From: Epiperipatus broadwayi
Lineage: Eukaryota > Onychophora > Udeonychophora > Euonychophora > Peripatidae
Assembly (NCBI GenBank): GCA_028023455.1
Contig: JAQFVV010000063.1
Location: forward strand, 4,822,794 to 4,886,793
Reading direction: 5' to 3'
Length of the DNA: 64,000 nucleotides
The translations under genes were made by a program, and so were the position numbers. The notes beneath the pieces are model-generated. The model ran no database searches. It was not told the origin of the DNA and worked only from the letters and a program-made list of their open reading frames with translations. Shown here piece by piece: positions 49,703-60,878 of the stretch (positions are counted from its first letter, which is position 1; each line of letters opens with the position of its first letter).

Positions 49703-50075
49703 TAGTGCCATCTCATATTGCTGACCCCACCTCATCACACACATGTTGAAAAGATATATAATCACCAATATATGTATTTCATGCTAAACCAGCAATCATC
49801 AGTTGGTCTAGATTACTATCCTCACACATTTATATAATCAGTCAGCTTTATATTAAGATAGCCAATCTTCATACTTTAATGGACAGGCTTTAAACTATTC
49901 CAACTCGCAACTCTTCAGCCTTCCATTTCATTGAAAATCTGATGATGGAACATTTAAAGCTCTTATTAGTGCCAAGGCTCATCTTTTCAACATGTGTGTG
50001 ATCAGGTGGGTCAGCAATATGAGATGGCACTGAGAGTAGTGAGTCATGTGAAAGTCTTAGTTCGAATCCCGCAAT
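49703..50075. repeat. tRNA-related family F, small foldback
   Basis: Left piece (49,703-49,960, minus orientation) and right piece (49,980-50,075, plus) share inverted arms of about 54 bases around GTGCCATCTCATATTGCTGA. The right piece continues into AGTTCGAATCCCGC, the best B-box of the family (50,060-50,070), preceded by GGTGGGTCAGCAATATGAGA, an A-box-like region. TTGAAAATCTGATGATGGAA lies in the left piece. Confidence 0.65.
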
Positions 50076-50079
50076 TAAA

Positions 50080-51033
50080 ACATTAGAAACATTTTGAGAA
50101 CATCCTTAAAAACATTGAATCTAATATACCACTAACATAATTTACTTTCTCCAGATATGCTATTAGAATTACAATAATTTCCTTTTGAACATTATGGCAA
50201 GACATTTTAATCATATCAAGCTGAATATATCTGTTCAGGTTTATAGACAAATGTAAGGAAAATATATGTCATTAAATTTAAATGTGATTTTTTTTATTAA
50301 TTTATTGAAATGTTGATAAAATTATTTTCTCAGTTTATTCAAAATATCATAATCATATAAAAGAGTGACAACAGTTGATGTATTAGGGTTATGATCTTGC
50401 TTTAAAATCTGTGTAATACTTTTCAATGATATAAAATATATAAATTGACTATGACTAGCAAATATCACTATCAATAATCTACCAATTCTTTTGATAGCTT
50501 TAAGTCAGCTATTGAATGTGTGTCTTTAAATTTATCTACTTTTTATCTTCATTTTATTATTCATCCAAATAAAGAATGTCATATGTTTCTTTTTATTCAA
50601 ATCACTAACCATATAATCATTAAAAACACTCAATTTTTTTTAGTGAATCCCAAAACAGACTAATCATGTCTACATTACACTTTTTAAGAAAATTTATTAT
50701 ATATTAGAATATGATAACTTTAAATATTTAAAATTGTCAGCTATTGAAATATAGAATGAATAGCTGTTGTTTCAAAGAATGAATAACAAATTTAGCACCA
50801 CTATGTTTGGCATAAGATATATGTTTAATGCAATTATTCTAATGAAGTAATTTGTAATTGAAATAGCAATCTGTCATTATTTGAACATGAATTTTCTGTC
50901 TAAATAAGTTATTAGTGATATAGATACATATATGTGTATGTGTTAAAATAAAAATGTTCATGGAAGCAAATATAAAATATATTATTTGAGTCCATTCATA
51001 TGTAATTATAATAATATTACACTGCCTGTGTAT

Positions 51034-51069
<36 letters not shown>

Positions 51070-51087
51070 ATCTTCTTTTTATATATA

Positions 51088-51123
<36 letters not shown>

Positions 51124-52620
51124 GTAATAAAAAAGAAGAAAGGAGGATTCATTTCTAACTTAGAAAAAGAAAGTGAGGATCTTATACTAAGCTAATATAA
51201 ATTATCAGAAACTCTTAATAACAATCTCTCCACCATCCCGATGAGAATGAAATCTTACAGCTAAGCTCAGTGGTTTATTAGTTATAGTAAAATTTACTAC
51301 AGACACATGCACTAAAATACAAGGGAATTTAAACTAATGATAAATGCGTATTGCTATAATGTAGACAAAAAGAGGAGAAACTTCACTCCTTCTTATTTAA
51401 TACTTTCAAATCAAGCAATTTCCCCTAAACTTAAATGCATTTCCTAAGCAATATAAGTATTTGCATGTATGTTCTTGAAATATCTTAGAAAAAAAATATT
51501 AATCACCGATCCATTTTATTGCCATGATTTGATATAACATACTCTTCTAGAGTAAAAGCTAATGTACTTTTCTTTAGTAGAATAAAAATATAATTGGTTT
51601 CTTAATGCCACACTATTTACTTTTGCAATAATAAAATCAATTTGAATAATCATGAAATAATATATAACAAACACAGGTTTTTTTCTTAACTAATTTGAAT
51701 ATCAATCATCATATCATGTTGAATAAACGAATGACATCCTAGTAGACTAAAGGAGTCGTGAACTTCTTTTATGAGCTAATGCATCCCAATATATTATAAT
51801 AAAATAATTAATTAAAGAAATGTTTAATCTAAGTAATAATTGCATTAAAAATATAAATTTGGAAAAATCAAAGTCGTTCACCAGGATGACATTCCAGTAT
51901 TTAGAAAAAAATATATCATTCTAATATTCATCAATAACACAATTTAAATCAATTTCTAAAATAATATATTTTTTATTTGTGAAATAACAAATAATATGCA
52001 ATCTAAAATGTATAATGAATTCAAAATAAAATTAAATAAGTATTGAATTCTTTCAAATGCAACTCCAATCTTTGGAATTATTATACTTATGAAACATTTG
52101 CATTTTTAAATTTGGATTTGTGTCTTATAAAATAGTTTATCTGATTTACCAAGATTTCTATAACAAAATTAAAAATTCAGGACAAAAAATCATATATAAA
52201 AAACAAAGACTACATTCTAATAATAATAAATAAATTTATTGACATTTAATATCACATTTACATTTTACAAAATTTTTTTACATCTTTTTACCAAAGAAAG
52301 GTCATCTGCAAACATAGGTGCTGGTTTATTGTAAAAGATACCATAAAATAATTGATAAAATAATCATCTACATACTTGCAAATATCCTCAATTTTTTATA
52401 CAAACATTTGGGTTATTTATTTTATGACACATTCATTTTAAAGTAAGACTACTTCATTATTTTGCTAACTTACTCTTAACATATTTTTCAGTTATGCTAT
52501 TTTTATAAAATAATCATTTACTAAAAATCTTTCCAAAATATAATAAAACAAAATATATCTAAGATACACTTTTATGTCCAGGAAACTATTATTGCTTATC
52601 ATATTAACTTATCATATTCT
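50080..52620. other. AT-rich non-coding stretch with AT microsatellites
   Basis: (AT)n runs occupy about 51,031-51,066 and 51,088-51,120, the first inside a short palindrome TTAACTATA...TATAGTTAA. Nothing else is recognisable. Confidence 0.5.
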
Positions 52621-52628
52621 TAATAAAC

Positions 52629-53533
52629 AGGCAAAACTCTCCATACAGTAGTGCCACCCTGTGCCAACCAGAGTAATCAATGGATTCCAGAAGGCTTGTG
52701 CATAAAATTCCTATCTAGTGCCTACTCATCCAATATTTCCTGACTAGTTTCTGGCTTGTGGTCTTCATCAGTGAGGAGCCTTGGATCTGAGAGCACTGCA
52801 CCTAGATCTTAGGATCTAATGCAACCCTGCAGTAGCCACCTTTTATCTCTATGTAAAACTATGAGAATGAAATTGAAAACACAATAATATTTTCAATCTA
52901 AGCTAAATAGCTTATATAGTCATATGGGTCTAAACTCAATTCAGCACCATACATTTTGGTGACTTTGGCTCTTTAACAACCATAGCTACCACTATTCTAT
53001 TATGCAGGATTGACAAGCTTTCTGGCATCCATTGATTACTCTGGTTGGCACAGGCTGGTACTACTGTATGGAGAGTTTTGCCTGTTTAATAACAGTTATG
53101 TGCTAGCATAAGTGATCATGTGATGTTTAGTGGTTTAATACCAATTCTGTCTAATAGGATAGTGGTGGCTATGGTTGTTAAAGAGCTAAAATCACTAAAA
53201 TGTATGGGTGCTGAATTGGTCCAGACCCATATGACTATATAAGCTATTGAGGTTAGATTGAAAATATTGTTGTGTTTTTAATTTCATTCTCATAGTTTTG
53301 TAGTTAAGTAGAGATAAAAGATGACTGCTGGAGGATTGCATTAGATCCTAAGATCTAGATACGGTGCTCTCAGATACAATGCTCCTCACTGATGAAGACC
53401 ACAAGGCAGAAACTACTCTGGGGATATTGGATGAGTAGGTACTAGTTAGAGATTTTATGCATAAGCCTTCTGGAATCCATTGATTACTCTAGTTGGCACA
53501 CAGTGGCACTACTGTATGGAAAGTTTTGCCTGT
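52629..53533. mobile_element. Terminal-inverted-repeat element (family X), complex copy
   Basis: The left end AGGCAAAACTCTCCATACAG is inverted at about 53,064-53,083, and a further near-copy of the right half ends at about 53,531. The interior repeats TAGGATCTAATGCAACCCT and its inverse, and GTGGTCTTCATCAGTGAGGA and its inverse (CTGATGAAGACCACAAG near 53,391). The element therefore contains one terminal-repeat unit plus a second right-hand unit, in total about 900 bases. Non-coding. Confidence 0.65.
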
Positions 53534-53579
53534 TTAATAACAGTTATGTGCTGGAATAAGAGATGGTGATCATGTGATG

Positions 53580-55290
53580 TTATAATATTCTATTGATAGA
53601 ATTTAAAAAACACATTAATATTAGAAAAACTTAAATCCTAACTGACAGATGGCTGAATTTTTATCAACAAAGTATTATGATAATATAAAACACAAATAAG
53701 AAGATTACTATCTGGCATTATTTACTTAACAATAGAAATATGAGAAAACACTTCAAAAGCCACACACACAACACACTAGATTTTGCCCATGTCCACATAA
53801 TAAATTATTTTATCTCTTTAATTGCCTTATCTGTCCATCAACTTCTGGATAATGATAATGAGAATATTGCATATGTGCATCTCTCATTAGGCTATCCAGA
53901 TTAATAAACATTAAATTCTTAACATATTTATCAGCTTGTTTGTAAACTGCTGGGTAGGCACAATACAATACATACATTACTTCACATGACTAAACACTAT
54001 AGATAGAAAAGTGACCTTGAAGTGACTATACACTTAAAAATTCTGCATTATCACTGCCATGACAATCTTAACACATCCATAACTTCACCTTACATGGTGG
54101 AATATAAATATCTTCATGAGGGAGAAAAGCTCCTCTGAGATAACTACACAACTGGAATGGAATAATGGTATATTCCAACACTTTTGCTTAGTTAAATATA
54201 TGTGTAGACAAGGTCTCAACAGATGGAAATGGAATATTTACCACAGGAAAAATCCTTTTCTAGGGATCAATATACAATGGCTAAGCAGGAAAATAATCAT
54301 AAAATATTGAAGTATAATCCTCTCATGAGAAATAAATACCAAACATTGGGGAGAGCATGCTCAAATCCTTCAAAGTACAATATAAGGCACAAAATTTAAT
54401 ACAGCTACATGCATCCTACACTTATCTACATGGGACTAGCATATATCCTAGGCAAAACCATGGCATGATGAAAAAAAATATCGCTGAATAAACTAGAGAA
54501 ATAAATCTTCAATTTCTAAAAATACATACATTAAGCAATGTATAAAACCATTAAATAAATGCAAGTTAAATGTCTATAAAACACTTTAAGTAGCACAACA
54601 AATAAGAAATACTTGTATTCAACAGCATGAAATTTTATAAACTAAAGTGGTCATAAATAACATAGGCAAATATTGCTAAATATAATACTAATAAATACCT
54701 TGACTTATTAAAAAGTTAATAATGAAATTATTATAATATAATAAAAAGTATTACAAGCTTCTGATAAACCATATATTGACTGTTTACTTATATGGAAGCA
54801 AGTATAATAAAATACTTCTCGTGAGTATAAAGATATGCATATTTTTACCTGGATACATATCTCATTTAAGTTATTTTAAGCTAATAATAAAAAATACAAA
54901 TGTATAAGTTTTACTTCCTAAGCATAAGAATAAATGCATAATATATCATATAACTAAAGGAATATATATTTACATAATATTAAAATAAATAATTAATAAA
55001 AAAATAAATAAAATTATTATTATTATTTCTTTTTAAAAACACCCATAGTTTTTTATCCGAGTCCCTCCAGGGGGAGCTATCCAACAATGTCCTTTTGCTG
55101 GCAAATTATTTTTAGAAGCAATACATCTGTAATTTATCACATTTTTACAACAATAAAAGCTCTTATGACTTTCCAGAGACAAATGATACAAATTATCAAC
55201 ATTTAACAAGCAATTTCTGCAAAAGATTTGGATCCATTTATTCCCTCAAAGGTTTATTCAAAGAAATAGCTATAGTTTGTATTAATATAT
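53580..55290. other. AT-rich non-coding stretch
   Basis: No recognised gene. The plus frame 54,116-54,310 (64 residues, Trp-containing) has no motif. A mixed-composition patch near 55,060-55,080 (TCCCTCCAGGGGGAGCTAT) is isolated. Confidence 0.45.
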
Positions 55291-55545
55291 ATATTGTACC
55301 GGTCAAAATATGTTGATCCATCTAACAAGAGCTGGAACTCAATGAAACATACTTCAAACCCAGTCAAGCCTGAGATTTAGATCAGGACCAACCTAGATTT
55401 GAACCCATTTCACAAACCTCAGATTAAACACCTAATGAATAACATAATATGGATGGCACATGAGAATTAATTTTTAAAGCCAGCCTACTAGAAAATTGAA
55501 AGAGACAATAAGACATATTTAACAAAAGAATGCATATATATGTTG

Positions 55546-57606
55546 TGTAACGATATATAAATATGTCGTTACATTAATTTAAAAGAAAAACAAAGTTCGC
55601 AAATAAAAATAAATGTATTAAAAATCTATAAAAAAACTAAACGCTAAAATTAAAATGTTGTTAAATATACATATTCGCACAGATGCTAAACTTTAAAAAT
55701 ATTTTTTTTTATATAAATAAAAAAAGGATATTTGAACGTATTTTTTTTTTTTTTGATAAAAAAACACAAGAGTTAAATATTAAAATATTTAATATAAGTT
55801 AAAATAAAAACAGGTATTAATTAATTCCTGTAATCTATAAATGGAAATGATTGTTTATTATTTGAAAAACAAGCTAGCCCTCAAGGCTCTTATGTAATTA
55901 AAGGGTCAGATGGAAATTAGATAAGAGAAATTAGCTTGACCAATGGAAGCACCAAGCCTTGGCTCGGACCCTAACGAAAGTGATGGATTGGTGACGTTTT
56001 GTTGTTTGAATCCATGTGGATAATATAAAAAGGAGAAATATTGAGTATTGGGCAGTTCCAGCTGTTTGTTTTGAGAGTGGTGATAGAGACGCACATATCA
56101 CACACTCTCTCTCTATTTTAAAAAATGAACTGATTGTGATACCGAAATGAACCAGCTAATGCTACCTCCGGAACATCTGACCGGGTTTCAAACAAGGACT
56201 CCGTGGAAAAACAAGAACCTGGACTCTTCTTCCGTAAGCTATTAACAATGAACTTAAAAAATTTTAAATAATTAAGAACTTTCGTGCAAGCAATTTAAAT
56301 GTTAAAAATGGAATTTCTATCTGATCTTTAAGTTTAAAATCAATTGATGTTTAATTTTATATGTTTGTTATTGATAAAAAAATCATTTCCATTCATTTTA
56401 ATTGTATAAATTATTTATTGTTTAAATTTTAAATGCATAAAATTTAAAGTTGGGTATAGACATTGCATGGATTCGTTAGCGGTTGATGATGTTGAGATTT
56501 TCACAGTCGATTAGAATGTATAGGTCAACGATGTTAATGCAGGCACCTTATGGTGAGTGCCATGGGTTTTGGGTATTCCCTTTTTGCAATTGACGTTATC
56601 GATGATTTTGTATTTTGATCGATTGTGTTTAATTTGGATGTTTTTGACCGTGGAATCTGTGCAGCCGATCTATATTTAACATTTTAAAACAAATTGTATA
56701 AAAGTTATCTGTGCGAACATATCTAAATGATAAATTTAAGTCAGGCGTGAACGGCTATATGGTTTTGTAAGGTTATATTAAGGGAGGGTAATCTTAGGTT
56801 ATTTGTTTCGTGGTTGAATTGGCTCAATGGTTTCGATATATTTGTGTAGGTAGTAAATGTAGCAGGAGATCCGCCACGTGCAGGATTACATATATACGCC
56901 GCACACCCTCTGTTGCCTATGGAATTGGATAGTAAGACGCAAGACGCAATCCATTCCTATGGAGTTTTATGTTTATTGTTCTACTCGCCATCAGAAGTAG
57001 CATTCCTGGTGGTGGAGAGCAACAATGTCTTCTCACTATACTGGTCAGATGTGCATTCCTGACAGTATAGTCTATTTAGTGCCATTGTATTTTCATGCTA
57101 CATTGAATACATAAGTGTATCGGATGATTGGCGTCAGTTTGATTTTGAACTTTTAGCCTAGGGTTAAATAAGGGAAGAATATTGTCTTTTCAAATGCAGA
57201 TCTATGTAGCCTATTCATACCCGACCCTCTAAATAAAATATTAAACATTATAGCAAGCTATTTTAAATGTAAAATTAAAAATTAAGATAAAAATCTAAAT
57301 GTTAAACTTATTCCTCGGGTTTAGAATGATTTTATATGTGCGTAAATAAATATTTTTCTGTGTTAATTTCTGGCAGTGGCTTTTATTATTTTTTATATTT
57401 ATATCTAAGGTTATATATTTTATTATCTCTGCGTCTCCACTGAGCTAGTGACAATGGGCTAACGATCTAAATATGTAAATAAAGTGGAATCCTAACAGCG
57501 CGTATCTGCCTACTTTATAAATTTTTCTAGGCTCAAATGCCTAGATGGCGCCCTTGGTAGTGCGGTGCGGTGTGATGCGATCTCCCACTTCGTTTGGATC
57601 ATTATA
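55546..57606 (+). repeat. 5' LTR
   Basis: It begins with a short hairpin (TGTAACG...CGTTACA, 55,546-55,573). A CCAAT box (55,940-55,944) and a TATA box (TATAAAA, 56,024-56,030) mark the promoter. A consensus GTAAG splice donor lies about 205 bases downstream (56,234-56,238). AATAAA (57,478-57,483) is followed by the hairpin CTAGGC/GCCTAG. Two internal blocks (A, 56,440-56,720; B, 56,735-57,240) recur in swapped order in the LTR at 60,879. The minus frame 55,906-56,094, which recurs exactly in the 3' LTR, is not a gene: its identity only reflects LTR duplication. Confidence 0.92.
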
Positions 57607-57630
57607 ATTGGCGTCCCAAGTGTGGCCTTA
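57607..57630 (+). promoter_or_regulatory. Primer-binding site
   Basis: Immediately after the LTR comes ATTGGCGTCCCAAGTGTGG. From TGG (57,609) it is complementary to a tRNA 3' end (…CGCCA). It resembles the lysine (CUU) tRNA primer-binding sequence with mismatches. The primer identity is inferred. Confidence 0.7.
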
Positions 57631-58185
57631 CCTCAGAGATTGACCCTGAGAAGGGGAATTGATGATGATGAAATTTTCTATCTTTAATAAACCACTAGTA
57701 TTTTTGAAAATAAATCATGCCCGCAATATTTTTTCTCAAATTAGTATAAATATATTTGTTGTATTGACGTGGAGTTACAGTTGAAGTTTTGTTTAAAAAG
57801 TGCTGCCAGTAAGAAAAAATTGCGTATATGTAGAGATAAATTCGAGGAATAAAAAGTATCTAAATCATAAATTTTTTTTTTAAAAAGTCTTGTTAAACTA
57901 AAATCTAATAGTTCAACTTGCCTAAGTAATAGTAAAAGATAGGAGAAATGAAACTTGGAAGGGAGGGGGCAGAAATTTAGCTGGTAATAAGGAATCAACA
58001 GTCAACATTTTTTTTATCATTATATTTGTATGTAATTACTGTTTTGTCTTTTAAAAAAAAGTTTTGTCCTTTTAAAATTTTCATATATACTGTAATCAAT
58101 TTGTGTAACGTAATTAATTACTAACACTAAGTAAAGCTTTTTTTTTTTTTTTAATGTTTTTGTTTTTTGAGGAAGTTTACTGATA
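57631..58185 (+). other. Retroelement interior, non-coding
   Basis: The 555 bases between the PBS and the 3' LTR hold no open frame on the sense strand and no retroviral motif. It contains GACCCTGAGAAGGGGAATTG near the start and a T run near 58,140. A short purine patch GAGGAAG (58,170-58,176) about 10 bases before the 3' LTR is the only polypurine-tract candidate. Confidence 0.8.
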
Positions 58186-60233
58186 TGTAACGATATATAA
58201 ATATGTCGTTACATTAATTTAAAAGAAAAACAAAGTTCGCAAATAAAAATAAATGTATTAAAAATCTATAAAAAAACTAAACGCTAAAATTAAAATGTTG
58301 TTAAATATATATATTCGCACAGATGCTAAACTTTAAAAATATTTTTTTTTATATAAATAAAAAAAGGATATTTGAACGTATTTTTTTTTTTTTTTTGATA
58401 AAAAAACACAAGAGTTAAATATTAAAATATTTAATATAAGTTAAAATAAAAACAGGTATTAATTAATTCCTGTAATCTATAAATGGAAATGATTGTTTAT
58501 TATTTGAAAAACAAGCTAGCCCTCAAGGCTCTTATGTAATTAAAGGGTCAGATGGAAATTAGATAAGAGAAATTAGCTTGACCAATGGAAGCACCAAGCC
58601 TTGGCTCGGACCCTAATGAAAGTGATGGATTGGTGACGTTTTGTTGTTTGAATCCATGTGGATAATATAAAAAGGAGAAATATTGAGTATTGGGCAGTTC
58701 CAGCTGTTTGTTTTGAGAGTGGTGATAGAGACGCACATATCACACACTCTCTATTTTAAAAAATGAACTGATTGTGATACCGAAATGAACCAGCTAATGC
58801 TACCTCCGGAATATCTGACCGGGTTTCAAACAAGGACTCCGTGGAAAAACAAGAACCTGGACTCTTCTTCCGTAAGCTATTAACAATGAACTTAAAAAAT
58901 TTTAAATAATTAAGAACTTTCGTGCAAGCAATTTAAATGTTAAAAATGGAATTTCTATCTGATCTTTAAGTTTAAAATCAATTGATGTTTAATTTTATAT
59001 GTTTGTTATTGATAAAAAAATCATTTCCATTCATTTTAATTGTATAAATTATTTATTGTTTAAATTTTAAATGCATAAAATTTAAAGTTGGGTATAGACA
59101 TTGCATGGATTCGTTAGCGGTTGATGATGTTGAGATTTTCACAGTCGATTAGAATGTATAGGTCAACGATGTTAATGCAGGCACCTTATGGTGAGTGCCA
59201 TGGGTTTTGTGTATTCCCTTTTTGCAATTGACGTTATCGATGATTTTGTATTTTGATCGATTGTGTTTAATTTGGATGTTTTTGACCGTGGAATCTGTGC
59301 AGCCGATCTATATTTAACATTTTAAAACAAATTGTATAAAAGTTATCTGTGCGAACATATCTAAATGATAAATTTAAGTCGGGCGTGAACGGCTATATGG
59401 TTTTGTAAGGTTATATTAAGGGAGGGTAATCTTAGGTTATTTGTTTCGTGGTTGAATTGGCTCAATGGTTTCGATATATTTGTGTAGGTAGTAAATGTAG
59501 CAGGAGATCTGCCACGTGCAGGATTACATATATACGCCGCACACCCTCTGTTGCCTATGGAATTGGATAGTAAGACGCAATCCATTCCTATGGAGTTTTA
59601 TGTTTATTGTTCTACTCACCATCAGAAGTAGCATTCCTGGTGGTGGAGAGCAACAATGTCTTCTCACTATACTGTTCAGATGTGCATTCCTGACAGTATA
59701 GTCTATTTAGTGCCATTGTATTTTCATGCTACATTGAATACATAAGTGTATCGGATGATTGGCGTCAGTTTGATTTTGAACTTTTAGCCTAGGGTTAAAT
59801 AAGGGAAGAATATTGTCTTTTCAAATGCAGATCTATGTAGCCTATTCATACCCGACCCTCTAAATAAAATATTAAACATTATAGCAAGCTATTTTAAATG
59901 TAAAATTAAAAATTAAGATAAAAATCTAAATGTTAAACTTATTCCTCGGGTTTAGAATGATTTTATATGTGCGTAAATAAATATTTTTCTGTGTTAATTT
60001 CTGGCAGTGGCTTTTATTATTTTTTTATATTTATATCTAAGGTTATATATTTTATTATCTCTGCGTCTCCACTGAGCTAGTGACAATGGGCTAACGATCT
60101 AAATATGTAAATAAAGTGGAATCCTAACAGCGCGTATCTGCCTACTTTATAAATTTTTCTAGGCTCAAATGCCTAGATGGCGCCCTTGGTAGTGCGGTGC
60201 GGTGCGATCTCCCACTTCGTTTGGATCATTATA
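58186..60233 (+). repeat. 3' LTR
   Basis: It matches the 5' LTR throughout, with TATA at 58,666-58,672. Visible differences include a 4-base loss in a CT run after CACACACTCT, a 7-base loss (one GACGCAA unit) near 59,575, a 5-base loss in a GGTGC-type run near 60,200 and about ten substitutions. It ends CATTATA, followed by the duplicated GTTG. Confidence 0.92.
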
Positions 60234-60239
60234 GTTGGA

Positions 60240-60874
60240 ATGTATGAAAGTGGAAAGAAGATAATTCGAACTACATAAGTTGCTTGAATAATAAATTTTT
60301 TAATAAAATATTTAATGAAATAGCAAATTGATTATATATTTATTTGAATGTGCGTGACAAGATGATTCATATGCTCTTATGAATAAATGACATATTTACG
60401 TAAATAGGCATATTTGGTGGGTGAGTTCAAGATACCAATCATTTGATTACAAAATGACTTATAATAAATTTGAATTAATGTTTTAGTGGTGGTTCTAAAA
60501 GGTGACAATTAATATACACATTTATGGAGCGTTCTAAGAATCATTATACATATTACATAATTATTTTCACCCCATTTCGGTTGTGAAATATAAATAAAAT
60601 ATATTTAAAATTGGTTTACTCATTAAAGATAAGATTTGTGAACATTTAATAAAATAGTATACATTTAAATCAAGCATCTTTACTTAGCGAACATAATATT
60701 TTTAACCATTCTTTAAATTAAGATTTTAAAAGAAAAGAATACTTTGTTTTTCTAATATATGTATACTCTTAAATGAATGGAATAAATTACGATGGTGAGA
60801 TTTTAAATAAAATAAGAAGAATAACAATATTATTAATTAAACTAATCACTAATATTGGAAAGATATATATATAT
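60240..60874. other. AT-rich non-coding stretch between LTR elements
   Basis: No feature is recognised. An AT run precedes the next LTR. Confidence 0.5.
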
Positions 60875-60878
60875 ATAT

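Larger units (their letters stand above)
55546..60233 (+). mobile_element. Non-autonomous LTR retrotransposon with 2-kb LTRs and a tiny interior
   Basis: Two direct LTRs of 2,061 and 2,048 bases enclose only 579 bases. The insertion is flanked by the 4-base duplication GTTG (55,542-55,545 and 60,234-60,237). LTRs start TGTAACGA and end CATTATA. A TGG-initiated primer-binding site follows the first LTR. The interior encodes no gag, protease, RT or integrase, so movement would depend on proteins from another element. By eye the LTRs differ by about ten substitutions plus a few small indels, so the insertion is young. Superfamily is likely Ty3/Gypsy-like from LTR ends and PBS, but this is inference. 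Confidence 0.93.

Noticed and set aside
54116-54310. Retroelement polyprotein fragment
   Set aside because: Neither strand gives a recognisable motif around this 64-residue frame.
55370-55430. Third tRNA-like SINE on the minus strand (GGGTTCAAATC near 55,400)
   Set aside because: A B-box-like word is present, but no convincing A-box, tail or duplication was found.
55906-58736. Identical 62-residue minus-strand frames at 55,906 and 58,548
   Set aside because: They lie at the same place in the two LTRs, antisense to the promoter. Identity comes from LTR duplication and there is no motif.
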